Notes under the pieces: generated by a model
Database searches by the model: none
What the model was told of the DNA's origin: nothing
Seen by the model: the letters and a program-made list of their open reading frames with translations, nothing else
Made by a program: the position numbers and the translations under genes
Shown here: positions 7,902-13,647 of the stretch, piece by piece
Layout: every line of letters starts with the position of its first letter
How positions within the stretch are numbered: position 1 is the stretch's first letter
Assembly (NCBI RefSeq): GCF_041685465.1
Contig: NZ_JAWLFS010000055.1
Span: forward strand, 1 to 14,187
Source: Rhodosalinus sp041685465
Lineage (GTDB): Bacteria > Pseudomonadota > Alphaproteobacteria > Rhodobacterales > Rhodobacteraceae
Reading direction: 5' to 3'
Length of the DNA: 14,187 bases

Positions 7902-8627
7902 TCAGAGATAGCTCCGGACCAGCGCGCCGGCGATCAGGCTCCACCCGTCGGCCACCACGAAGAAGGCGAGCTTGAAGGGCAGTGCGACAATCGCCGGAGG
8001 CACCATCATCATCCCCATCGACATCAGAACGGCCGCGACGACGAGATCGATGATCAGGAACGGCAGGAAGATCAGGAAGCCGATCTGAAAGGCCTGCGCG
8101 ATCTCGGAAAGCATGAAGCTCGGCACGAGGACCGAAAGCGGCATTTCGCCCGGGGCCGTCTCGACGGGGGTGTCGCGCAGGTCTGCCATCGCCGCGAGCG
8201 TGCTGCCGTCTACGCGGCTGGTCATGAAGCCGCGAAAGGGCTCCATCGCGGCATCGAAGGCCGCGTCCACCGCCAGCCGCCCCTCGATCAGGGGATCGAC
8301 GCCGGCGCTCCAGGCCGCGGTGAAGACAGGTTCCATCACATACCAGGTCAGAAAGAGCGCGAGGCTCACGATCAGCATGTTGGGCGGGGACTGCTGCAAC
8401 CCGAGGCCCTGCCGCAGGATGGCGAGAACGGTGACCAGAAAGGGAAAACATGTGATCATCACCGCGATGCCCGGGGCGAGGCTGAGCACCGTGAGCAGCA
8501 GGATGAGCTGGATGCTGCGCGCCGTGAGGCTTCCGTCCTCGCCGAGGCCGATGGTGATCTCCTGCGCGCCCGCCGGCCCGGCGACGAGGGTGGCCGCGAG
8601 GGCGATCACGCCGCGCAGGGCCGTCAT
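7902..8627 (-). CDS. fliP: Flagellar type III export gate protein FliP
   Basis: FliP forms, with FliQ and FliR, the export gate in the inner membrane inside the MS ring. The 241-residue protein has an N-terminal cleavable-type signal (MTALRGVIALAATLVAGPAG, then AQ), as usual for FliP. The first conserved block is LLLTVLSLAPGIAVMITCFP, followed by FLVTVLAILRQGLGLQQSPP and then NMLIVSLALFLTWYVMEPVF. A periplasmic loop follows. The C-terminal helices include LVPSFMLSEIAQAFQIGFLI, then FLPFLIIDLVVAAVLMSMGM, and PPAIVALPFKLAFFVVADGW. Length matches E. coli FliP (245). It overlaps fliN by 4 bases (ATGA) and is the last gene of the fliF-fliH-fliN-fliP run. No fliO lies before it and no fliQ after it. 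Confidence 0.96.
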   Translation of the reverse strand: MTALRGVIALAATLVAGPAGAQEITIGLGEDGSLTARSIQLILLLTVLSLAPGIAVMITCFPFLVTVLAILRQGLGLQQSPPNMLIVSLALFLTWYVMEPVFTAAWSAGVDPLIEGRLAVDAAFDAAMEPFRGFMTSRVDGSTLAAMADLRDTPVETAPGEMPLSVLVPSFMLSEIAQAFQIGFLIFLPFLIIDLVVAAVLMSMGMMMVPPAIVALPFKLAFFVVADGWSLIAGALVRSYL

Positions 8628-8917
8628 GCGAGCCCGGCCTCGAGGTCGGCGACCTCGGTCAGGCGCACGGCGAGTTGGCCCGCCTGATCGCCCTCGAGCT
8701 CTTCGAGTTCGCCGCGGGCGATGAGCCGATCGCCGATATAAAGTTCCACAGGGTCGTCAACCCGGCGGTCAAGCGTCAGCACGGCGTTCTCGCCGAGGCG
8801 CAAGAGATCGCGGATCAGCGGGCGCGCACGTCCGACGCAGACCGTGATCTCGATCGGCACGGCCGTGAAGCTGCGCGCCGTTTCGGTCAGCGTCGGGTCG
8901 TCGGGGCGGTCATCCAT
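8624..8917 (-). CDS. fliN: Flagellar motor switch protein FliN
   Basis: FliN is a C-ring component that, with FliM and FliG, sets rotation direction and also receives the FliH-FliI export complex. The 97-residue protein is essentially one SpoA domain. It shows FTAVPIEITVCVGRARPLIR, then DLLRLGENAVLTLDRRVDDP and VELYIGDRLIARGELEELEG. This is the classic order 'vpveltvelGr..l.i.dll.L..Gsvi.Ldr...epvdlyvng.liarGEvvvv', ending in VRLTEV. It is shorter than E. coli FliN (137) because the variable N-terminal tail is short. It overlaps fliH by 8 bases and fliP by 4, so translation is likely coupled. FliM and FliG are not in the window. Confidence 0.92.
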   Translation of the reverse strand: MDDRPDDPTLTETARSFTAVPIEITVCVGRARPLIRDLLRLGENAVLTLDRRVDDPVELYIGDRLIARGELEELEGDQAGQLAVRLTEVADLEAGLA

Positions 8918-9500
8918 GGCGTGTCTCCGGCTCCGGTTCCTGGAAATAGGCGCGAATCGCGTCGCCGACCGCGTCGACCGCCGCGTCGAGATCGATCTCG
9001 CGTTCGGTGCTGCCGATTCCGATCTCCACCTGCCCGGCGCCGAGCATCGGGTCGGTGCGCAGGCGCACCGGGAAGGGCAGCGTGTCCTCGATCAGGCCCG
9101 CGACCGCCGTCTCGCTCTCGGGCGCAACGACGACCTCGGCCATGCCTTCGGCCCCGTCCCGCGCGAGCGTGGTCAACTGCTCGACCACATGCGGGCCGAG
9201 CGTGGCGCGGGCCGTCTCCGGCAGCAGCGAGCCGGCGATCCGGTCGAAAAGGGGGGCAAGGTTGCGTGCCACCTGCGCATGGGCTTCCTGATAGGTGAAG
9301 GACATCTCCTGCAGGCATCGCGCCAGATCCGATCGCAGGTGTGCGGTCTCGTCGGACCGTGCCTTCGCCGCGTCGTCCCAGCCGGCGCGATAGCCCTCCT
9401 CGAAGGCTGCGAGGCGATGCGTCTCGAAAGCCTCGCCCCCGGGTTCGGCGGCATCGCGGTGCGCGCCGCCGAAATCCTCGAGCAGATGCGCGATGGACAT
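8910..9500 (-). CDS. fliH: Flagellar assembly protein FliH-like
   Basis: FliH binds the export ATPase FliI and links it to FliN in the C ring. The 196-residue product starts MSIAHLLEDFGGAHRDAAEP and then has ETHRLAAFEEGYRAGWDDAA, the 'a-x-x-x-G-Y-x-x-G' segment typical of FliH. A helical middle follows (ETAHLRSDLARCLQEMSFTY and QEAHAQVARNLAPLFDRIAG). The C-terminal domain holds VVVAPESETAVAGLIEDTLP and MLGAGQVEIGIGSTEREIDL, matching the FliH/YscL C-terminal fold. FliH sequences diverge strongly, so the call rests partly on position between fliF and fliN. Its ATG overlaps the fliF stop by one base (TGATG), which supports this start over the longer open frame reaching 9887. fliI is not adjacent. 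Confidence 0.82.
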   Translation of the reverse strand: MSIAHLLEDFGGAHRDAAEPGGEAFETHRLAAFEEGYRAGWDDAAKARSDETAHLRSDLARCLQEMSFTYQEAHAQVARNLAPLFDRIAGSLLPETARATLGPHVVEQLTTLARDGAEGMAEVVVAPESETAVAGLIEDTLPFPVRLRTDPMLGAGQVEIGIGSTEREIDLDAAVDAVGDAIRAYFQEPEPETRHG

Positions 9501-11101
9501 CACGCGCGCTCCTGCTCGTCGTCGAGCCAGCTGGACAGGATCTCCATGGTCTCCTCGCGCCGCTCGTCGATCAATGCGCGCAGGCGGTCCACGGGCGGGG
9601 CCTCCGGCGTCCCGTCCTGTCCGGTGACCGTCGGCAGCTGCGCCGGCTCGAAGGGCCCCGTCTCGATCACCCCGTCGAGGGCCTGCGCCGGCGCGGGGGC
9701 ATCGGCCGTGGCGTGCGGGCCCGTGTCGCGCGCGGGACCGGCAAGGAGATCGGAGGTGTCGTCGCGGACGTCCGGCCGGCGCGTCAGCAACGGACGCAGC
9801 ACGAAGAGCGCGAGCACCAGGATGACCAGCGCGAGCACTGCAAGCTGCACGAGGCGCATCGTGTCGAGCGCCAATGCGTCGACCCATCCCGACCGGGCCG
9901 TCGTGCCGCGCTCCGCCGGCGCCGCCGCGAGCGGCATGGAGCGAATGGTGATCTCGTCCCCGCGCGCCGCGTCGAACCCCACCGCCGAGGCCACGAGGCC
10001 GCGGAGCGAATCGAGTTCGTCCTCGGGCAGGGGGGTGAAGTCCTGCGAGTCTCCGGCATTGGTGCCGCCGACGAGGACGGCGACGGTGAGCCTGCGGATC
10101 GCGCCGGGGGCGCGCAGGACTTCGCGCTCGGTTTCCGACACCTCGAAATTGACCCGTTCGCGCGTCCGGCTGTCCGTACTGTTGCGGTTGTCCTCCCCGC
10201 CGGCGTCGCCGTCGGGCAGGTTGGAGGCCACGCCGACCGCGCCGCCGCTCTCCTGTGCCTGGCTGCTCCGTTCTTCCGTATCGGTGCTGATGGCGATGCG
10301 GCTGTCCGGGTCGAGTCGCCGCTCGCGGATCGTTTCCTGTTCGGTCACCGTCTCCAGGGCGACCTCGACCACGGCGTTGCCGTGCCCGACGCGCGCCTCG
10401 ACGAGGCGGAGCACCCGCTCCCGCAGGCGGGCCGTCCGATCCTCGCCCGCGTCGCTTTCGGTCTCGGCCCCCGCGGTCACCAGCTCTCCCCCGTCGTCGA
10501 CGACGGTCACGTCCTCGGGGTCCATGTCGGGGACCGCGCCCGCGACGAGATGGCGCAGCGCCTGTGCCTGGTCGGCCGAGACATCGCCCGTGCGCCGCGT
10601 CACGGCGACGGAGGCCGTCGGCCGCAGGTCCCGCTGGAAGGAGCGCCCGCCGACGTTGGCGATATGCACCCGCGCCGCGCTGACGCCGGGGCTCGCCGCG
10701 ATGGTCCGCGCGAGTTCTCCTTCCTTGGCGCGCCAGTAGGCGGCATCGAACATCTGGCTCGTGGTTCCGAACCCGGAGAGCGAATCGAGCAGCTCGTATC
10801 CCTGTCCCGACGTCGCCGGCAGCCCCTCGCCGGCCAGCGCCATGCGCAGTCGGTCCCGCTCGCTCGCGGGCACGTGGATCGAATCACCCCGCACCTCGAA
10901 GGGCACGCCGCGCCCCTCGAGCGCGGTCACCACCTCGCCGGCAGCGGCCCCGTCGAGGCCGTCGTAGAGCAGCGCGAGCCCCGGTTGCGCCGCCATGCGC
11001 GCCATGGCCAGAACGCCCGCGAAAACCGCCACGGCCGCGCCGATCGCCACGGCCCGCCGCACCGGGGTCAGCGCGCGCCAGAGAGAAAGCACTTGTTGCA
11101 C
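9500..11101 (-). CDS. fliF: Flagellar MS-ring protein FliF
   Basis: FliF builds the MS ring in the inner membrane, the base on which rod, export gate and C ring assemble. From GTG 11101 the protein has 533 residues. An N-terminal membrane helix comes first (about residues 12-34). The conserved ring-building region has LALLYDGLDGAAAGEVVTAL, ALAGEGLPATSGQGYELLDS, FGTTSQMFDAAYWRAKEGEL and ARTIAASPGVSAARVHIANV. RERVNFEVSETEREVLRAPG is the typical 'ynYEvskt...v..pG.ikRlsVAVlvd' block. The second helix is LVQLAVLALVILVLALFVLR. The C-terminal tail LIDERREETMEILSSWLDDE is the FliG-binding motif. The start is set by AGGAGG 6 bases upstream. An in-frame ATG at 11170 lies inside the CtrA-like box and has no Shine-Dalgarno sequence. 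fliG does not follow fliF here, unlike in many bacteria. Confidence 0.94.
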   Translation of the reverse strand: MQQVLSLWRALTPVRRAVAIGAAVAVFAGVLAMARMAAQPGLALLYDGLDGAAAGEVVTALEGRGVPFEVRGDSIHVPASERDRLRMALAGEGLPATSGQGYELLDSLSGFGTTSQMFDAAYWRAKEGELARTIAASPGVSAARVHIANVGGRSFQRDLRPTASVAVTRRTGDVSADQAQALRHLVAGAVPDMDPEDVTVVDDGGELVTAGAETESDAGEDRTARLRERVLRLVEARVGHGNAVVEVALETVTEQETIRERRLDPDSRIAISTDTEERSSQAQESGGAVGVASNLPDGDAGGEDNRNSTDSRTRERVNFEVSETEREVLRAPGAIRRLTVAVLVGGTNAGDSQDFTPLPEDELDSLRGLVASAVGFDAARGDEITIRSMPLAAAPAERGTTARSGWVDALALDTMRLVQLAVLALVILVLALFVLRPLLTRRPDVRDDTSDLLAGPARDTGPHATADAPAPAQALDGVIETGPFEPAQLPTVTGQDGTPEAPPVDRLRALIDERREETMEILSSWLDDEQERA

Positions 11102-11107
11102 GACAGG

Positions 11108-11113
11108 CCTCCT
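11108..11113 (-). promoter_or_regulatory. Ribosome binding site of fliF (decides GTG start)
   Basis: A perfect AGGAGG on the minus strand lies 6 bases before GTG 11101. It makes this GTG a better start than the in-frame ATG at 11170, which would add 23 residues absent from usual FliF N-termini. Confidence 0.75.
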
Positions 11114-11163
11114 GACCGCCGGGCCTTCTGCCCGCTTCGGATGCCAGTCTTGGGCCACCGCGC

Positions 11164-11178
11164 TTAACATTCGGTTAG
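11164..11178. promoter_or_regulatory. CtrA-like box in divergent fliF/fliL promoter region
   Basis: TTAA (11164-11167), CATTCGG, TTAG (11175-11178) matches TTAA-N7-TTAA at 7 of 8 bases, and TTAAC-N6-TTAAC at 9 of 10. It is the only such box in the 122-base spacer between fliF and fliL. Its edges are 62 bases from the fliF start and 45 from the fliL start, so one site could serve both directions. CtrA binding is inferred from the motif and the known role of CtrA in alphaproteobacterial flagellar genes. Confidence 0.6.
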
Positions 11179-11223
11179 CCCTTGGCTGTCAGCGTGTGAT
11201 CCGTCGAAAGGAGGATTCGCGCC

Positions 11224-11709
11224 ATGTCCGAGGCCGACGCGACCGAGGCGCCCAGGCGGCGCAGCCGGCTGCCCCTGATCCTGGGGCTCCTTCTGCCCCT
11301 GGCCGGAGGAGCGGCGGGGTTTTTCGCCGTGCGCGAAGGGTTTCTCGATCCGGCTGCCTTCGTCCGTCCGGCCGAGACCGGGGCGGACATCGCCCCGGAC
11401 GCGCTGGCGGACACGGCCTTCGTGCCGCTCGACACGATCGTCGTCTCGCTCGCCTCGGGTTCCGCTGGCCGGCACCTGCGCTTCACCGCCGAGCTCGAGG
11501 TGGCGCCGGCGCACCGCGCCGAGGTGGAGCGGCTGCGCCCCCGCGTCGTCGATGTGCTCAACGGCTATCTCCGGGCGCTCGACCAGAGCGACTTCGAGGC
11601 GCCGGGCGCGCTCGTGCGGCTGCGCGCGCAGATGCTCCGCCGCGTGCAGATGGTTACCGGCGACGGAAAGGTGCGCGACCTCCTCGTGATGGAATTCGTG
11701 ATGACTTGA
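11224..11709 (+). CDS. fliL: Flagellar basal body-associated protein FliL
   Basis: FliL is a single-span inner-membrane protein with a periplasmic domain that rings or supports the stator units and affects torque. The 161-residue protein has a basic cytoplasmic tail (APRRRSR), one helix (LPLILGLLLPLAGGAAGFFA, about residues 16-36) and a periplasmic FliL domain. That domain starts at FVPLDTIVVSLASGSAGRHL and continues with RFTAELEVAPAHRAEVERLR, PRVVDVLNGYLRAL and RLRAQMLRRVQMVTGDGKVR. It ends DLLVMEFVMT, which is the typical FliL ending ('v.dVlft.fv.q'). Length is close to E. coli FliL (154). AAAGGAGG lies 9 bases before the ATG. It is the first gene of the run leading to motA, and its stop overlaps the ribosome binding site of the next gene. 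Confidence 0.92.
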   Translation: MSEADATEAPRRRSRLPLILGLLLPLAGGAAGFFAVREGFLDPAAFVRPAETGADIAPDALADTAFVPLDTIVVSLASGSAGRHLRFTAELEVAPAHRAEVERLRPRVVDVLNGYLRALDQSDFEAPGALVRLRAQMLRRVQMVTGDGKVRDLLVMEFVMT

Positions 11710-11717
11710 GGATCGAG

Positions 11718-12089
11718 ATGGATCTGATCGCCGACATTCTGCTCGCCGCGGGTGCTCTGGGCGCCGGGCTGTACTGTTTCGTGCTGGCACGGCGCCTGTC
11801 GCGCTTCAACGATCTCGAGGGTGGAGTGGGCGGGGCCGTCGCCGTGCTTTCCGCGCAGGTCGACGACCTGGCGCGGACGCTGGAGACGGCGCGTGCGGCC
11901 GCGGATCAGTCGAACGGATCGCTGGAGGAGCTGACGGGCCGGGCCGAAACGGTCGCCAAGCGGCTCGAACTGCTCGTCGCGTCGATGCATGATCTGCCCG
12001 ATGGCGAGCCGCCTGCGTCCGAGGCTGCGGCCCGGCCGCCGTCGGAACCCGTGTTCACGCGGCGTGCCCCGGCGGAGGCGGAGCGTTGA
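11718..12089 (+). CDS. Uncharacterised membrane-anchored coiled-coil protein between fliL and motE
   Basis: This is a 123-residue protein with no certain family. It has an N-terminal membrane helix (DLIADILLAAGALGAGLYCF, residues 2-21) and then a positively charged turn (ARRLSRF). A long helix with heptad-like spacing covers about residues 35-93 (for example VAVLSAQVDDLARTLETARA and LTGRAETVAKRLELLVASMH). A Pro/Ala/Glu-rich tail follows. The layout resembles DUF6468-type proteins that I recall from alphaproteobacterial flagellar clusters, but I could not confirm this. The start is chosen from GAGG 6 bases upstream, which overlaps the fliL stop. Its stop overlaps the next gene's TTG start (TTGA), so it sits in a coupled fliL-x-motE unit. 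That placement suggests a role around FliL or the stator. Confidence 0.75.
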   Translation: MDLIADILLAAGALGAGLYCFVLARRLSRFNDLEGGVGGAVAVLSAQVDDLARTLETARAAADQSNGSLEELTGRAETVAKRLELLVASMHDLPDGEPPASEAAARPPSEPVFTRRAPAEAER

Positions 12090-12688
12090 GCGCCGCGTCC
12101 GGCTCCCGTCCAGGGGCGCGTCGCGCACCGCGCCGCAGCGGCCGCGGCACGCTTGCCGTGATCGCGGCCCTGCTCATCGGATCGGCCCTGCTGCGCCTCG
12201 GCGCCGACGCCGGACAGGCGCTCGCGCGCGCGCCGGAGAGCCCTGAAGACGCCGCGGGCGGGGACGGCTGCACGCCGCCTCCCGATGTCGCGCGCGTCCT
12301 CGACGCGCTTGCCGAGAGGGAGGCCCGCCTCGACACACGCGCAGAGGAGATCGACGCCCGGACACAGGCGCTCGCCGTGGCCGATGCCGAGATCGACCGC
12401 CGCATGGCCGAGCTCGAGGAGGCCGAGGCGACGCTCCGCGCCACGATCGCCGATGCAGAGACAGCCGCGGAGGACGACCTGACGCGTCTGACCGAGGTCT
12501 ACGAATCGATGAAGCCGAAGGAGGCCGTGCCGCTGTTCGAGGCGATGACGCCCGAGTTCGCGGCGGGGTTCCTCGGCCGCATGCGGCCGGAGGCCGCGGC
12601 GGGCATCCTCGCGGGCATGACGCCGGACTCGGCCTACGCGGTGAGCGCACTGCTCGCCGGGCGCAATTTCGAGGTGCCGACGCAATGA
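12086..12688 (+). CDS. motE: MotE-like flagellar protein (MgtE N-like domain)
   Basis: A 200-residue protein with a basic N-terminus and one membrane helix (TLAVIAALLIGSALLRL, about residues 22-38). A charged coiled coil follows (about 68-135, including AEREARLDTRAEEIDARTQA and ADAEIDRRMAELEEAEATLR). The C-terminal domain resembles the MgtE intracellular N domain: LTRLTEVYESMKPKEAVPLF, then EAMTPEFAAGFLGRMRPEAA and AGILAGMTPDSAYAVSALLA. This architecture matches MotE of alphaproteobacteria, described in Sinorhizobium as a chaperone for the periplasmic motility protein MotC. The start is TTG at 12086, supported by GGAGG 7 bases upstream and by the TTGA overlap with the preceding stop. The next in-frame start, GTG 12158, would cut into the membrane helix. 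No recognisable MotC lies in the window, so its client here is unknown. Confidence 0.8.
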   Translation: MSAASGSRPGARRAPRRSGRGTLAVIAALLIGSALLRLGADAGQALARAPESPEDAAGGDGCTPPPDVARVLDALAEREARLDTRAEEIDARTQALAVADAEIDRRMAELEEAEATLRATIADAETAAEDDLTRLTEVYESMKPKEAVPLFEAMTPEFAAGFLGRMRPEAAAGILAGMTPDSAYAVSALLAGRNFEVPTQ

Positions 12689-12764
12689 TCCCCACCCATC
12701 GTACCAAGCCGCCGAAAACCTGTCCTTAATCGTTTCGGCGCAGAGTTTTCGCCGCAACGGTCGC

Positions 12765-12770
12765 AGGAGG
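12765..12770 (+). promoter_or_regulatory. Ribosome binding site of motA (decides start)
   Basis: AGGAGG is 1 base before ATG 12772 but 7 bases before ATG 12778, so the second, in-frame ATG is preferred. A TTAA at 12725-12728 lies upstream in the same 89-base spacer but lacks a second half-site. Confidence 0.6.
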
Positions 12771-12777
12771 GATGCGC

Positions 12778-13647
12778 ATGATCGGCCTCGTCGGCATCGT
12801 CGTCGTCTTCGCCATGGTCTTCGGAGGTTACAGCCTCGCAGGGGGCAAGTTCGGCATCATCCTGAAGGCGCTTCCGTTCGAGCTGATGATGATCGTCGGC
12901 GCGGCGACGGGCGCCTTCCTGATCGGCAACGACCTTTCCGTCGTGAAGCGGACGGCGCGCGACCTGCCCAAGCTCTTCCGCGGTGCGCGCTGGAAGCCGG
13001 ACGATTACCGCGATCTGCTCTGCCTTCTGTTCGAATTGATCCGTCTCAACCGTCAGAACCCGGTCGAGGCCGAACAACACATCGAGGCACCGCAGGAGTC
13101 GGCGATCTTCGCCCGCTACCCCCGCATTCTGGCGGACGGCGAAGCGGTGGCGCTCATCGCGGACACGATGCGCTCGGCCGCCATGAACTACGACGATCCG
13201 CATCAGGTCGAAGAGGTCCTCGAGAAACGCATGGAATCGGCCACGCACGACGCGTTGCAACCGAGCCACGCGCTTCAGACGGTCGCAGACGGGCTTCCCG
13301 CGCTCGGCATCGTCGCGGCCGTGCTCGGTGTGATCAAGACCATGGGCTCGATCGATCAGCCGCCCGAAGTCCTCGGCCGGCTGATCGGCGCCGCGCTGGT
13401 GGGCACCTTCCTCGGGGTTTTCCTCGCCTACGGCATGGTCGGCCCCTTCGCCGCCCGCCTGCGCGGCGTCGTCGAGGAGGAGGCGCAGTTCTACCAGCTG
13501 ATCCGCGAAGTCCTTGTCGCGAACCTCCACAATCACGCCACGAACATCTGCATCGAGGTCGGTCGCCAGAATACGCCCGAGCCCTTCCGGCCGAGCTTCG
13601 CCGAGCTCGAGGAGTCCCTGAAATCACTTCGTCCGGAGGCCGCATGA
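12778..13647 (+). CDS. motA: Flagellar motor stator protein MotA
   Basis: MotA forms the ring of five membrane subunits around the MotB dimer and pushes on FliG. From ATG 12778 it has 289 residues, close to E. coli MotA (295). Four membrane helices are visible at about residues 2-20, 31-50, 170-189 and 202-222. The two channel prolines are in place: Pro174 in ADGLPALGIVAAVLG and Pro223 in AYGMVGPFA, matching Pro173 and Pro222 of E. coli. In the cytoplasmic loop, Arg92 and Glu99 in RLNRQNPVEAEQHIEAP probably correspond to the torque residues Arg90 and Glu98. ESAIFARYPRIL and HALQTVADGLPALGIVAAVL are family blocks. It is 89 bases after motE, and its stop overlaps the following gene (ATGA). Its partner motB is about 10 kb upstream on the same strand. 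Confidence 0.95.
   Translation: MIGLVGIVVVFAMVFGGYSLAGGKFGIILKALPFELMMIVGAATGAFLIGNDLSVVKRTARDLPKLFRGARWKPDDYRDLLCLLFELIRLNRQNPVEAEQHIEAPQESAIFARYPRILADGEAVALIADTMRSAAMNYDDPHQVEEVLEKRMESATHDALQPSHALQTVADGLPALGIVAAVLGVIKTMGSIDQPPEVLGRLIGAALVGTFLGVFLAYGMVGPFAARLRGVVEEEAQFYQLIREVLVANLHNHATNICIEVGRQNTPEPFRPSFAELEESLKSLRPEAA

Noticed and set aside
7288..8451. Minus-strand frame across the flgI end, the spacer and fliP, including a possible small protein starting near 7736
   Set aside because: Low-complexity Pro/Arg/Ala product, no ribosome binding site, and overlap with flgI and fliP in other frames.
8844..11167. Two long plus-strand frames (8844-10739 and 9341-11167) opposite fliH and fliF
   Set aside because: Shadows of fliF and fliH: Arg/Ser-rich, no domain pattern, no ribosome binding site noted.
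11102..11170. Longer FliF start at ATG 11170
   Set aside because: No Shine-Dalgarno, 23 unusual extra residues, and overlap with the CtrA-like box; GTG 11101 has a perfect AGGAGG.
12725..12728. TTAA before motA as a CtrA box
   Set aside because: The positions 7 bases away on either side read AAAA and GGCG, so there is no acceptable second half-site.
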